Below, one piece after another: positions 45,173 to 55,800 of a stretch of DNA of 64,000 nt. This DNA comes from Indolivaga capnocytophagoides DSM 22835 (GTDB lineage: Bacteria > Bacteroidota > Bacteroidia > Bacteroidales > Dysgonomonadaceae). The notes under the pieces were generated by a model. The model did no database searches, had not been told where the DNA came from, and saw nothing but the letters and a program-made list of their open reading frames with translations. Position numbers and translations under genes: made by a program. The stretch covers positions 634,422 through 698,421 of the forward strand of contig NZ_KE384529.1 in the NCBI RefSeq assembly GCF_000426485.1, in the 5' to 3' direction. Each line of letters begins with the position of its first letter. The first letter of the stretch is position 1.

Positions 45173-45832
45173 TTAATTTTTAACGACTTGATATACATTG
45201 CCTTCATCGGGCATACGGGTTATTATGACATAGTCCCCATATGACAGTTTTTCGCCCTGCATACTTTTAACATTGAGTCTGATAGGATTTTTCCCGATCA
45301 GAAACTCTGCGACTCCGATTTTATCACCTTCTATGCTTGATAACATCTTTCCGGAACAACCGAAAAAATCAATCGCTTTCTCCCCGTTATAGCCTATCTG
45401 ATGAAAGAAACCCGCCAAAGGTTTTGTCACCCATCCTGTAATAAACAGGCTAACCACAAGGGCCGGCAACAGTATAATGGCTGACCAGTTTCCCCATGCA
45501 GACAGATTAATAAAATGAGTCGTCACAAGTGTTGTAATCCATAGAAACAATATAAATACTGTCAGCACTATCATAAACGGAACACGACCCAAGTTCAGAA
45601 ACTGCAAAGCCTGCAAAAATCCGCCTCCATGACCTGTATCAACATGAACATCATGATCAACATCAATACCGGCATCTATATCAACATCATGCGAAAAGTC
45701 TATCCCTAAATCCAAGTCATCCATACCTAAACCGCCGATCAGAGCAAATATCCAGTACAGAATGATTATAATCATAAGTACGGTAGCTATACCGTTAGGT
45801 AATGGATTAAAAAGGGTATACAGTATATCCAT
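45173..45832 (-). CDS. OB-fold membrane protein (YqiJ-like, NfeD-related)
   Basis: 219 residues. Membrane segments near 14-34, 80-105 and 115-140; between the first two lies an Asp/His-rich loop (DIDAGIDVDHDVHVDTGHGGG) that might bind metal. The C-terminal 70 residues form an OB-fold domain (GCSGKMLSSIEGDKIGVAEFLIG, SYGDYVIITRM), as in YqiJ, YuaF and other NfeD-like flotillin partners. First gene of the operon; a perfect -7 box lies about 90 bases upstream. It probably recruits or stabilises the flotillin in the inner membrane. Confidence 0.85.
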   Translation of the reverse strand: MDILYTLFNPLPNGIATVLMIIIILYWIFALIGGLGMDDLDLGIDFSHDVDIDAGIDVDHDVHVDTGHGGGFLQALQFLNLGRVPFMIVLTVFILFLWITTLVTTHFINLSAWGNWSAIILLPALVVSLFITGWVTKPLAGFFHQIGYNGEKAIDFFGCSGKMLSSIEGDKIGVAEFLIGKNPIRLNVKSMQGEKLSYGDYVIITRMPDEGNVYQVVKN

Positions 45833-45921
45833 AAGCCTTAGATTTGAGTTTGTGTGATTATCAAAGCAAATAATCTGCTTTTGACAATAGTTCTTTAGTG
45901 TTATTTAAGTAACGCTTTTAG

Positions 45922-45929
45922 CAAATATA
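45922..45929 (-). promoter_or_regulatory. -7 box of the flotillin-ATPase operon
   Basis: TATATTTG on the minus strand, perfect consensus; leader of about 83 bases. Confidence 0.55.
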
Positions 45930-45977
45930 AAGAAATAAATTTAACATTACAATAGATTTTCTTCATCCACAACAGAT

Positions 45978-46075
45978 TAAGATTCCAGATCTATTTATTG
46001 ACTCTGCAAGCATAACAACAACAGTCTGTCATCGTTTATAAATACATCATTAAAATCTTACTGTTACTTATTCAA
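45978..46075 (+). repeat. Dispersed repeat, full but degenerate copy
   Basis: Core decayed to GATTCCAGATCT, followed by ATTTATTGACTCTGCAAGCATAACAACAACAGTCTG and the tail CATCATTAAAATCTTACTGTTACTTA. Confidence 0.65.
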
Positions 46076-46090
46076 GATCAACCTGTTAAA

Positions 46091-47179
46091 TTAATTCTTC
46101 TTGACTCTTTTTTGGCGGTAACGATCGATCGGATAAAGAATAAGATGATTGAGGAGGAATGAAAGAGCAATTGTTGCGATAACAACACCCCATCCTTCAT
46201 AAGCCGACTGAAGCTTGAAAATATAATTAAGAAGCAATATAACTAAGCCATGAGATATATAAATAGGATATGACAACTCCCCTATCTTAGAGTCCAGTTT
46301 AGACTGCTTACACAAAGCGAAAAGGAAAGGAACGGAACATGCGAATACTATCAGATAAATATAATCGGTAAAATCACCGAGATACGTTCTGAGAAATACA
46401 CAAAATAAAATCAGCAAAATATCCAGGCAGAGTACAGCCTGTAATTTTCGTAGAGAAAAAGATTTATGTTTTATTCTATTATATACCCGATAAGCGATCA
46501 TCCCCAATATAAACAAATGTAATTCCGAGAAGAAAAACCTATATGTCCACGGATCATTATTATACCCTGTTACAGCTAACAGAACTTTACACGCAACAGA
46601 AGCAGTTCCGATAAGAATAAGCCAGCGTGTATTTTTGCGCGCAAAAAAAGGAACAATTAAATAAAATGTCAATTCCAAACCAATAGTCCAAGCCTGAGGC
46701 ACCAACAAAAATGAATGCAAACGAGGAGAAGTCTCCACAAAATTATCTGTAAAAAACAAGTTTCCGGAAGTTAGATTCACCCCCATAAACATAATCCAAT
46801 CCTGAAAAAAGACAATTATATTACTTATAACCAGAAATAGAAAAGAAAAAACACTGATTTTCGACCAATACAGTTTATAAGATTGCAATACCCCCCAAAA
46901 CCTCCAATTTGTATCAAAAGCAATATACAAGCTAAAAAAAATAACTAATAAGGCAACAACCCAATATATAGGGTATAACTTTAGCATACGATTAGTTATA
47001 AACACTTTATACATTTTCAGCCCGACATATTTTTCGGTCAGGATAAGAGCCATGTAAAACCCGGAGAATATATAAAAAAGCTCAACAGCAAGCTTTCCTC
47101 CAACCATCTGCATGTATTGTTCATGTCCGGTATGAGCAAATACAACTGCTATTGCTAGTAAAAAACGTATAATTCCCAT
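46091..47179 (-). CDS. Acyltransferase 3 family membrane protein
   Basis: 362 residues with about ten membrane segments. The first loop carries the family's active-site pattern: GIIRFLLAIAVVFAHTGHEQ, then GKLAVELFYIFSGFYMAL, and YPIYISHGLVILLLNYI near the C-terminus. Acyltransferase-3 enzymes add acetyl or other acyl groups to sugars of surface polysaccharides or lipids at the inner membrane. No glycosyltransferase gene is adjacent, so the acceptor is not known. Its C-terminus is basic (RYRQKRVKKN). Confidence 0.88.
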   Translation of the reverse strand: MGIIRFLLAIAVVFAHTGHEQYMQMVGGKLAVELFYIFSGFYMALILTEKYVGLKMYKVFITNRMLKLYPIYWVVALLVIFFSLYIAFDTNWRFWGVLQSYKLYWSKISVFSFLFLVISNIIVFFQDWIMFMGVNLTSGNLFFTDNFVETSPRLHSFLLVPQAWTIGLELTFYLIVPFFARKNTRWLILIGTASVACKVLLAVTGYNNDPWTYRFFFSELHLFILGMIAYRVYNRIKHKSFSLRKLQAVLCLDILLILFCVFLRTYLGDFTDYIYLIVFACSVPFLFALCKQSKLDSKIGELSYPIYISHGLVILLLNYIFKLQSAYEGWGVVIATIALSFLLNHLILYPIDRYRQKRVKKN

Positions 47180-47213
47180 TAAAGGATAAAAGAGTTATAA
47201 CAAAAAATCAGGA

Positions 47214-47221
47214 CAAATATA
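47214..47221 (-). promoter_or_regulatory. -7 box of the acyltransferase gene
   Basis: TATATTTG on the minus strand, 35 bases before the ATG. A second identical box occurs at 47270-47277 (same CAAATATACGAAT context). Confidence 0.5.
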
Positions 47222-47307
47222 CGAATATCTATCCTGATTATATATGCTATTTATATTGTTCGGAAGTTACAAATATACGAATTTGAATTTTCACTCCGAC
47301 GTCGTTA

Positions 47308-47541
47308 TTATGTCAACCGAAGCAAAAGATATTGTCCTCCCAACAGAATAAGCAATGCTACAACCACAGCCAGAGCAGGCTTAATAATCTTAAACTTTTC
47401 GTTTGATTTTTTTTCGGGAGGAAGGGTTACTGTATTTACTGCTTCTTCGAAATCTCGCTCAAGCTCGTATCCGCATCCCGAGCAAAATTTTGCATTACTT
47501 GTGTTTTCTGTTTCACATCTTTGGCAAATGTTTCTTTTCAT
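47308..47541 (-). CDS. Zinc-ribbon membrane protein
   Basis: 77 residues. A zinc ribbon at the N-terminus (C6-X2-C9 ... C19-X2-C22, ICQRCETENTSNAKFCSGCG) and one membrane segment near the C-terminus (ALAVVVALLILLGGQYLLL). The zinc_ribbon_2 plus single-helix layout is common among small bacterial membrane proteins of unknown role. A repeat copy and a possible promoter lie upstream. Confidence 0.8.
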   Translation of the reverse strand: MKRNICQRCETENTSNAKFCSGCGYELERDFEEAVNTVTLPPEKKSNEKFKIIKPALAVVVALLILLGGQYLLLRLT

Positions 47542-47572
47542 AAGTTCATAAGTTTGTGTTTAATAAAATGGT

Positions 47573-47667
47573 TGCTATAAGTAAAAGGAAGTATTTAAAA
47601 ATATACTTTCAGAGAGTAAAAACTCCGGTATTTCACTTAGCTAAGCAACAAATAGGTCTGAGACCTT
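47573..47667 (-). repeat. Dispersed repeat, full inverted copy
   Basis: Perfect core GGTCTGAGACC at 47655-47665 with AACAAATA before it; the tail block TAAGTAAAAGGAAGTATTTAAA at the left end is the reverse complement of the usual one. It lies in the leader of the zinc-ribbon gene. Confidence 0.6.
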
Positions 47668-47677
47668 ACAATAAACA

Positions 47678-47713
47678 AATATAGGGTTAAAAACGATGTT
47701 TAACCCTATATTT
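47678..47713 (-). terminator. Terminator after carB, overlapping a -7 box
   Basis: AATATAGGGTTAA / TTAACCCTATATT arms. On the minus strand it follows carB; its distal arm runs into TATATTTG (47676-47683), which could be the promoter of the zinc-ribbon gene. Confidence 0.6.
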
Positions 47714-47729
47714 TCTTCATATTTTTTTA

Positions 47730-50700
47730 TTATTCGTACTCGTTCCAAGGCTTGATCTCAAGCTGATCCACATCAAGCGTACAGAATGCCTGTATAAATG
47801 CCGATGCTAATCGAGAGTTAGTCACCAACGGAATATTATAATCGATTGCTGCACGACGAATTTTATAACCGTTATCAAGCTCATTGCTGGTAAAGTCTTT
47901 TGGGATATTTACCACCAAGTCGATTTTCTTATCTTGTATCATTTCCAAAGCGCTTGGTTTTCTGTCTTTTTCGTCATTCGGCCAATACACCTGAGTAGCA
48001 GGCACACCGTTATCAGTCAGAAAACGCTGTGAACCTCCTGTCGCATAGATCTCATACCCTTTCTGATGAAGCAGACGGGCAGCTTGCAACAATTCTACTT
48101 TCGATTTGGCAGGACCAGTCGAGAACAATACAGTTTTCTTTGGAATGCGATATCCTACCGAAAGCATCGATTTAAGCATGGCATCGTAGAAATTATCTCC
48201 AATACATCCTACCTCACCTGTTGAAGCCATATCTACACCCAGTACAGGGTCGGCTTTTTGCAAACGAGAGAATGAGAACTGAGATGCTTTTATACCTACA
48301 TAATCCAAGTCGAATGCGTTTTTATTAGGCTGTTTCACTTCTTTACCAAGCATTACTTGAGTAGCCAACTCGATAAAGTTGATCTTCAACACTTTCGAAA
48401 CGAATGGGAATGAACGTGATGCACGCAAGTTACATTCTATCACCTTGATTTCGTTGTCACGGGCAAGGAACTGAATATTGAATGGTCCTGATATTTCGAG
48501 AGCCTTGGCAATCTTACGTGCTATCTTTTTCACACGTCTCACCGTTTCCACATATAAACGTTGAGCAGGAAACTGTATCGTTGCATCACCGGAGTGAACT
48601 CCTGCAAACTCTACGTGCTCGGATATTGCGTACATTACTATCTCTCCATTTTGAGCGACAGCATCTACTTCTATTTCTTTGGCATTTTCGAGGAATTGAG
48701 ATACTACCACCGGATGCTTTTTCGATACTTCGGCAGCCAATCCCAAGAAGTTTTCCAACTCTTTATCGTTCGAGCAGACATTCATAGCTGCTCCTGAAAG
48801 GACATAAGACGGACGTATCAGCACCGGATAACCGACTTCGGCTACAAACCCTTTAATATCTTCAAGCGAAGTAAGCTCCTGCCAACGTGGCTGATCCACT
48901 CCGATCTTATCCATCAGGCTCGAAAACTTGTGACGGTCTTCTGCATTATCTATACTCTTAGCAGTCGTTCCCAAAATATTCACTTTAGCGTCATCCAAAC
49001 GGATTGCCAAGTTATTGGGAATCTGACCTCCTACTGAAAGAATTACCCCGTGAGGATTTTCGAGTTCGATGATGTCCATCACACGCTCGTATGTCAACTC
49101 ATCAAAGTACAGCCGATCACACATATCATAGTCTGTCGATACCGTTTCGGGATTATAGTTAATCATCACCGAACGATACCCTTCTTTACGAATAGAATTC
49201 AAAGCATTTACCGAACACCAGTCAAACTCTACAGATGATCCGATGCGGTATGCTCCTGATCCGAGAACGATTACCGAACGATGGTCTCCCAGATATTTTA
49301 CATCATTGGCACTGCCGTTATATGTAAGATACAGGTAGTTTGTCTGCGCAGGATATTCTGCCGCAAGTGTGTCTATCTGTTTCACTACCGGAACGATTCC
49401 GTTTTGTTTACGAATCGAGCGTACTTCTTTCGCCACACTGTCTATCAATGTAGGTTCTTTGCAAACGGTTTTGGCTATCTGGAAGTCAGAGAAACCTTGT
49501 TGTTTTGCAGTACGAAGTGTTTCAAGAGGTAATGATTTTATATCATCATACTTTTTCAGTTCTTCCGATTTGCGGAAAATATAGTGAAGTTTCTGCAAGA
49601 ACCAACGGTCTATTTTGGTCAGTTCGTGAATCTGTTCTATATCATATCCTTTTTCGAATGCCTGATAAATACAGAAGATACGTTTGTCTGTCGGATTTTT
49701 CAGAGCATTATCCAAATCATCTACATCCGGAAATTTGTTTGCTGTAAATCCGTGCATACCAATATTCAGCATACGAAGGCCTTTCTGTATCGCTTCTTCG
49801 AAACTACGGCCGATAGCCATAATTTCTCCAACCGATTTCATGCTTGAACCAATCTCTTTGGATACTCCATGGAATTTACCTAAATCCCAACGAGGAATCT
49901 TCACAACGATATAGTCGAGAGCAGGCTCGAAGAATGCACTGGTTGATTTCGTCACCGAGTTTTTCAGATCGAATAATCCGTAACCTAAACCTAGTTTTGC
50001 TGCAACGAAAGCCAACGGATAACCTGTAGCTTTAGATGCCAATGCCGATGAACGGCTCAAACGGGCATTTACTTCTATCACACGGTAATCTTCCGATTCG
50101 GGGTCGAACGCATACTGTACGTTACACTCTCCCACTATACCGATGTGACGTACGATGCGGATAGCTATTTCGCGAAGTTTATGGTATTCTGAGTTTGTAA
50201 GTGTTTGAGATGGAGCAACCACAATACTCTCTCCGGTGTGGATTCCGAGCGGATCGAAATTCTCCATGTTACAAACAGTCATACAGTTGTCAAAACGGTC
50301 ACGTACGACTTCATACTCAACCTCTTTCCAACCTTTCAGCGATTTTTCGACTAACAACTGAGGAGAGAATGCCAATGCTTTTTCAGCCAGAGCACGAAGT
50401 TCTTTTTCATTATCACAGAATCCTGAGCCTAACCCACCTAAAGCATAAGCGGCACGTACAATAATGGGATATCCTAATTCCGCGGCCGCTCTTACTGCTC
50501 CTTCGATTGTATCTACGGCTTCGCTTTTGATTGTTTTCACATCGATCTGATCGAGTTTCTTAACAAACAACTCGCGGTCTTCAGTATCCATTATCGCTTG
50601 CACGGGAGTACCTAATACTTTCAGATTGTATTTCTCGAGAATTCCCTGTTCAAATAGTTGAACACCACAGTTCAAAGCAGTTTGTCCACCGAAAGCAAGA

Positions 50701-50954
50701 AGTATTCCTTCCGGTTTTTCCTTCTTGATCACCTTCTCTACAAAGTATGGAGTAATCGGCAGGAAATATATTTTATCGGCACTACCTTCGGATGTCTGTA
50801 CCGTTGCGATATTCGGATTGATAAGTACAGTTTCTATACCTTCTTCTTTCAAAGCTTTGAGAGCCTGAGATCCCGAATAGTCGAATTCTCCGGCCTCTCC
50901 GATTTTCAGAGCTCCCGAACCCAGTACCAGTACTTTTTTTATATTATTGTCCAT
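47730..50954 (-). CDS. carB: Carbamoyl-phosphate synthase large subunit
   Basis: 1074 residues, full length. Two homologous halves, each with an ATP-grasp domain: KVLVLGSGALKIGEAGEFDYSGSQA at the start and SVIVLGSGAYRIGSSVEFDWCSVNA near residue 565; the metal-binding EVNARLSRSSAL and ECNLRASRSFPF motifs are present in the first and second halves. The C-terminal 130 residues are the MGS-like allosteric domain (ATGGSQRFL). It makes carbamoyl phosphate from bicarbonate, ATP and the ammonia supplied by CarA, for pyrimidines and arginine. It follows carA by 47 bases in one operon. Confidence 0.98.
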   Translation of the reverse strand: MDNNIKKVLVLGSGALKIGEAGEFDYSGSQALKALKEEGIETVLINPNIATVQTSEGSADKIYFLPITPYFVEKVIKKEKPEGILLAFGGQTALNCGVQLFEQGILEKYNLKVLGTPVQAIMDTEDRELFVKKLDQIDVKTIKSEAVDTIEGAVRAAAELGYPIIVRAAYALGGLGSGFCDNEKELRALAEKALAFSPQLLVEKSLKGWKEVEYEVVRDRFDNCMTVCNMENFDPLGIHTGESIVVAPSQTLTNSEYHKLREIAIRIVRHIGIVGECNVQYAFDPESEDYRVIEVNARLSRSSALASKATGYPLAFVAAKLGLGYGLFDLKNSVTKSTSAFFEPALDYIVVKIPRWDLGKFHGVSKEIGSSMKSVGEIMAIGRSFEEAIQKGLRMLNIGMHGFTANKFPDVDDLDNALKNPTDKRIFCIYQAFEKGYDIEQIHELTKIDRWFLQKLHYIFRKSEELKKYDDIKSLPLETLRTAKQQGFSDFQIAKTVCKEPTLIDSVAKEVRSIRKQNGIVPVVKQIDTLAAEYPAQTNYLYLTYNGSANDVKYLGDHRSVIVLGSGAYRIGSSVEFDWCSVNALNSIRKEGYRSVMINYNPETVSTDYDMCDRLYFDELTYERVMDIIELENPHGVILSVGGQIPNNLAIRLDDAKVNILGTTAKSIDNAEDRHKFSSLMDKIGVDQPRWQELTSLEDIKGFVAEVGYPVLIRPSYVLSGAAMNVCSNDKELENFLGLAAEVSKKHPVVVSQFLENAKEIEVDAVAQNGEIVMYAISEHVEFAGVHSGDATIQFPAQRLYVETVRRVKKIARKIAKALEISGPFNIQFLARDNEIKVIECNLRASRSFPFVSKVLKINFIELATQVMLGKEVKQPNKNAFDLDYVGIKASQFSFSRLQKADPVLGVDMASTGEVGCIGDNFYDAMLKSMLSVGYRIPKKTVLFSTGPAKSKVELLQAARLLHQKGYEIYATGGSQRFLTDNGVPATQVYWPNDEKDRKPSALEMIQDKKIDLVVNIPKDFTSNELDNGYKIRRAAIDYNIPLVTNSRLASAFIQAFCTLDVDQLEIKPWNEYE

Positions 50955-50988
50955 CTTTATTTTATGTAAATAACAGGTTTAATTATAA

Positions 50989-51003
50989 AAGGTCTGTAAC
51001 CTT
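50989..51003. repeat. Dispersed repeat core between carA and carB
   Basis: AAGGTCTGTAACCTT, core at 50991-51001; it abuts the carA stop codon at 51002. Confidence 0.5.
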
Positions 51004-52072
51004 AAAGTTTTTCGAAAAACATATCGAATAAGAAATCTGTATCAGTAGGTCCACTGGCAGCTTCGGGGTGAAACTGTGCGGAAAAGAACGGTTTGGTTTT
51101 ATGCTTGATACCTTCGTTAGTTCCATCATTCAGATTGATGAACAATGGTTCCCAGTCAGCACCCAATGATGAATTTGATACTGCAAAGCCGTGATTTTGA
51201 GATGTAATAAAGCAACGTGTAGAATTTACCATCTTCACCGGCTGATTGTGACTACGATGACCGTATTTCAGCTTATATATCGTAGCTCCTCCTGCTTTCG
51301 ATAATAATTGGTTACCCATACATATACCACAGATAGGTTTATCGCCTTGCATAGCTGTACGGATATTTTGCACGGTTGCCTCGCAAAAGTCGGGGTTACC
51401 GGGTCCATTTGAGATAAATAGTCCGTCCCATTCCAATTGGTTGAAGTCATAATCCCAAGGAACACGTATCAATGTGATATCCCGCTTAAGCAGACATCTT
51501 ATTATATTGTGTTTTACACCACAGTCAACAAGCACTACCTTTTTCTTGCCCGATCCGTATGTGATTACTTCTTTGCAACTGGCCAATGCCACCTGATTTT
51601 CTATATTAGGATCTAGAAATTCAATTTCGTTTTCGTCTTTGAATACGATCTTCCCTTTCATCGAACCTTTTTCACGAAGCAGCTTCGTCAACTCACGGGT
51701 ATCTATACCATAAATGCCCGGCACATTGTTTTCTTTAAGCCATTCACCTAAGCTTTTCTTAGCATTCCAGTGAGAGTATTCGTGCGAATAATCGGAAATG
51801 ATCAATCCATTAACCTGAATTCGTTCCGACTCATAAAAGTTAGAAATGCCATCGGTAAAAGTATTATCGGGAACACCGTAATTACCAACAAGCGGAAAAG
51901 TAACAACTAATATCTGACCAAGGTACGAAGGGTCTGTCAAACTCTCGGGATATCCGACCATAGCTGTACTGAACACCACTTCTCCGGCTGATGCGCTTTC
52001 TGCACCAAACGACCGCCCTTCGAAGATAGTTCCGTCATCAAGAATCAATCGAACAGGTTTGTCTATCTGCAT
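51002..52072 (-). CDS. carA: Carbamoyl-phosphate synthase small subunit
   Basis: 356 residues. The N-terminal CPSase small-chain domain (ILDDGTIFEGRSFG, GYPESLTDPSY, YGIDTRELT) is followed by a class I glutamine amidotransferase domain with the nucleophile Cys251 (GICMGNQLL) and the His/Glu of FHPEAASGP. It hydrolyses glutamine and passes ammonia to CarB. First gene of the carAB operon; the leader contains an attenuator-like hairpin. Confidence 0.98.
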   Translation of the reverse strand: MQIDKPVRLILDDGTIFEGRSFGAESASAGEVVFSTAMVGYPESLTDPSYLGQILVVTFPLVGNYGVPDNTFTDGISNFYESERIQVNGLIISDYSHEYSHWNAKKSLGEWLKENNVPGIYGIDTRELTKLLREKGSMKGKIVFKDENEIEFLDPNIENQVALASCKEVITYGSGKKKVVLVDCGVKHNIIRCLLKRDITLIRVPWDYDFNQLEWDGLFISNGPGNPDFCEATVQNIRTAMQGDKPICGICMGNQLLSKAGGATIYKLKYGHRSHNQPVKMVNSTRCFITSQNHGFAVSNSSLGADWEPLFINLNDGTNEGIKHKTKPFFSAQFHPEAASGPTDTDFLFDMFFEKL

Positions 52073-52122
52073 TTTGCAAAAGAATTATTAATAGGTAAAT
52101 AAATAATTTCGAGTTCACGGAT

Positions 52123-52169
52123 AGGTAAAAAAAAGGAACACGATAGTGATACCTGTTCCTTTTTTACCT
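52123..52169 (-). terminator. Attenuator-like hairpin in the carAB leader
   Basis: On the minus strand AGGTAAAAAAGGAACA, a 13-base loop, then TGTTCCTTTTTTTTACCT: a 16-bp stem with an A-run and a T-run, about 50 bases upstream of the carA ATG and about 60 bases after the predicted transcript start. It looks like a terminator placed before the operon. The spacer 52073-52819 holds this, two promoters and AT-rich DNA. Confidence 0.55.
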
Positions 52170-52237
52170 GTATGTTATATTTGGATTTGTCTGTCATCAA
52201 TATAATAGCTTCAAACACGTTATGAGTATCTGAGTTA

Positions 52238-52245
52238 CAAAGATA
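52238..52245 (-). promoter_or_regulatory. -7 box of carAB
   Basis: TATCTTTG on the minus strand, perfect consensus; leader about 160 bases. Confidence 0.55.
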
Positions 52246-52745
52246 GAAACTATTATTGAGAATAAAAAGTTATTTCCGAAGTAAAAATTCATACATTTTG
52301 ATAAGTTCACTCAAATTATACCGTCCATCTTTTTTCTGATTTCAACAAAATAGATTATTTGCCCTTTTATTATATATCCAAAACAGAATAAACCGACCAT
52401 TTTAAGACAAAAAAAGATATAACAAGCAAAATTACTTAAATCTATCGACAACAATGCCACTTAAAACAGCCATACAGGCAGTCATAATAAAGATAAATTT
52501 TAGAGTTTTTTTTGACACCTATAATTATGTTACCTCAAAAGCAAGATTTTGTTTCTTTTTAGATAATTATCCACCCATCAACCCTCACTTTACGCTCATA
52601 ATTCTATCTATCTGCAATATCTTTTATGTCAAATAATGCTATTTTACATATCAAGATGAGATATTTTTAACTGATTTTACTTTCTTATTTTACATAAAAA
52701 CATAATTTTAACTTAAAAAAATACTTTATCAGTAAAATAAGTGTA

Positions 52746-52753
52746 TATATTTG
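52746..52753 (+). promoter_or_regulatory. -7 box of the SusC/SusD operon
   Basis: TATATTTG, perfect consensus, 67 bases upstream of the susC-like ATG at 52820. Confidence 0.55.
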
Positions 52754-52819
52754 TGATATTCTAAAAAAGTAGAGTAGAATAAACATTTTATCAACTTGAG
52801 TTTAATTAAAGTAGTATTT

Positions 52820-55800
52820 ATGAGAAAATTATTGATGATTTTGACTTGTATCGTAGCAAGTATTGGGTTGTCTCTAGCTCAAACTACACGCGTTTCCGGA
52901 AAAGTAGTGGATGACACCGGAGAGGGAGTGATAGGAGCTTCAGTAGTAGTAAAAGGAACTACAGTCGGCACCGTGACCGATGTAGATGGAAAATTCTCTA
53001 TGAATATTCCTTCCGATAAAAAGACGCTGGTCATATCTCTATTAGGAATGAAGACTAAAGAGGTAGCGGCAGGAGCAAGCTTGAATATTTTGCTCGAAGA
53101 TGACTCCCGGGTGATGGACGAAGTCGTTGTCACAGCCTTGGGCATCAGTAAGGAGAAAAAAGCTCTTGGTTATGCTGTTGCAGATGTCAGCGGTGAAGAA
53201 CTGAGCAAAACCAGAGGCGGTTTAACTAACCCTATTAATGCCTTGGCCGGAAAGGTTGCAGGTTTGCAGATCAATGGAGCTTCAGGCAACATGGGAGGCT
53301 CTTCGAAAGTTCTTCTTCGTGGAGTTAAATCGTTGACCGGAAATAACCAGCCTTTGTTTGTAATTGATGGTGTGCCGGTGGAAGGGCAAGACTACAACTC
53401 TACAGACACTCAGCGTGGAGCCGGAGGCTATGACTATGGTAACCTTATTCAGGATATCAACCCTGATGACGTTGCCGATATTTCTGTATTGAAAGGTCCA
53501 AATGCCTCAGCTCTTTACGGATCTAGAGCTGCCAATGGTGTAATCATGATTACAACTAAAAAAGGAACAAAAGGAGCAGGATTAGGAATTTCTGTTAATT
53601 CATCAGTTGGATTCGAAGTTGTGAACAAGTTTCCAAACTTACAAAGAGAATACGGTGGTGGATCCGCATTAACCAAACAAGCTATCAACGGAAAAGAATA
53701 TTTGATATTAGACTATGATTTGGACGAAAGTTGGGGTCCTAAATACGATCCAAGCACCCAATATGTGTCTTGGTACGATTTAGCAAAATGGGAAGCTGGC
53801 GGTAAAGTAGGCGATCCTACAACATCAGCATGGGTTGCGCCTAAGCACGATGCTAAAGATTTTTTCGAAACAGGAACTTCTTTTACCAACAATATTAGTT
53901 TGTCTAAAGCAACAGACGTATCCAGTGTACGTGTTTCATATACAAATATGAGTGTAAATGGATATATACCGAACAGTAAACTTGATAAAAACAGTTTTAA
54001 TGTAGCAGGTAGTATCAAGGATAATAAATATTATGAATTGTTTACCAATGTAACCTTTCTGAATCAGGCTGCTACAGGGCGTCCAGAAACTGGTTACGGA
54101 GACAATAACGTAATGGTGAAATTTGTGCAATGGGGACAACGCCAATTGGACATGAAGCAACTGAAAGATCTTTACATTATGCCCGATGGTACTCAGGCCG
54201 GATGGAACCGTGTAGCATGGAATGACCCAACTATGGCTTATTCAAATAACCCTTATTGGTCTCGATACAAAAACTACCAAAACGATACACGCGACCGTTT
54301 ATACGGAAACGTTGGTATCAAGGTAAATATTCTTCCAAACCTGAAGGCACAGTACAAAGCCAACTTAGACTATTACAGCGATAAACAATACGAACGTAAT
54401 GCTGTAGGATCGCAGGAAGAATCGAAATATTCAGAAATAGCCAGACAACAACACGAATTGAATCATGAGTTTTTGCTCATGTATAATGGTCGCTTTAACG
54501 ATAAAATTACTTTAGATGCAAATGCCGGAGGAAATATCATGTATCGCAGATATGAATATGTGATGGGTGAGTCGGTAGGCGGATTGGTTTTGCCTGATTT
54601 TTACAATTTGAGCAACTCTGTAAGTACACCTAAAGCATCTAATAAATTGACTAAAAAGTCTATCAACAGTTTATTTGCCAGTGCAACACTTGGGTATAGC
54701 GGTATGGCATATCTTGACGTATCGTTACGTAACGACTGGTCTTCGACTTTACCTAAAGGAAACAATTCATTCCTTTATCCTTCTGTAACAGGTAGCTTCC
54801 TTATTTCGGAAGTTCTGAAAAAAGATTGGTTAGATTTGGCGAAAGTACGCTTAGGCTGGGCAAAAGTAGGTAATGATACGGATCCATATAATATTAATGA
54901 TATATATTCATTCTATGCATCATTTAATGACCTGCCTGCTTATGTAACTTCTACAACAAAACGTAATTCGGGTCTGAAACCAGAACAGACTTATTCTTAC
55001 GAATTTGGGTTAGAAGGTGCATTCTTCAAAAATCGTTTAGGTTTTGATTTCTCTCTTTATTCTTCAGAAACCAAAGACAATATCGTTCCTCTGTCTTTAT
55101 CAGGAGCAACTGGTTATACTGCATACTATCTGAATGCAGCAACTATCCAAAATAAAGGGTTCGAATTAATGGTACATGGTACACCTATACAAACAAAAGA
55201 TTTTGAATGGACTGTTACCGGAACTGTTTCCGGAAATAAAAATAAGGTAAAAGAAATCTTAGGTGATTCAGAAAATGGATATTTAAGATTGACCAATGCA
55301 CCTTTCAAAGTTGAAATCGGAGCCCGTGCAGGTGAAGAATACGGTGTAATTATGGGTACTGATTATGTATATGACGATAATGGTAATAAAGTTGTAACAT
55401 CTACAGGTGTATACGCATCTACCGACAGTAACGTTCCATTAGGCAGTGCATATCCTAAAACATTGTGGGGATTGAACAACTCATTCCGTTATAAAAACCT
55501 ATCATTAAGCGTTTTATTCAATGCTCAATTCGGAGGTAAATATTTCTCAACATCTAATATGTGGGGTATTTACTCGGGTATGTTGCAAGAAACAGTAGGT
55601 CTTAATGAACTTGGAAATCCTAAACGTGATGCAATTGCAGATGGTGGAGGAATTTTACTGGAAGGAGTGAAAGCAGACGGAACTCCCAATACTACTAGAA
55701 TTTCGGCTACAAGATGGGCTTCATCTGTATATAGCGGACCTGCAGCTCAGAATGTATTCAAAAGTGATTTCATCAAGCTAAGAGAAATAACTTTAAGCTA

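Noticed and set aside
52454-52636. Plus-strand frame of 60 codons between carA and the SusC gene
   Set aside because: AT-rich chance frame with no signal, domain or promoter.
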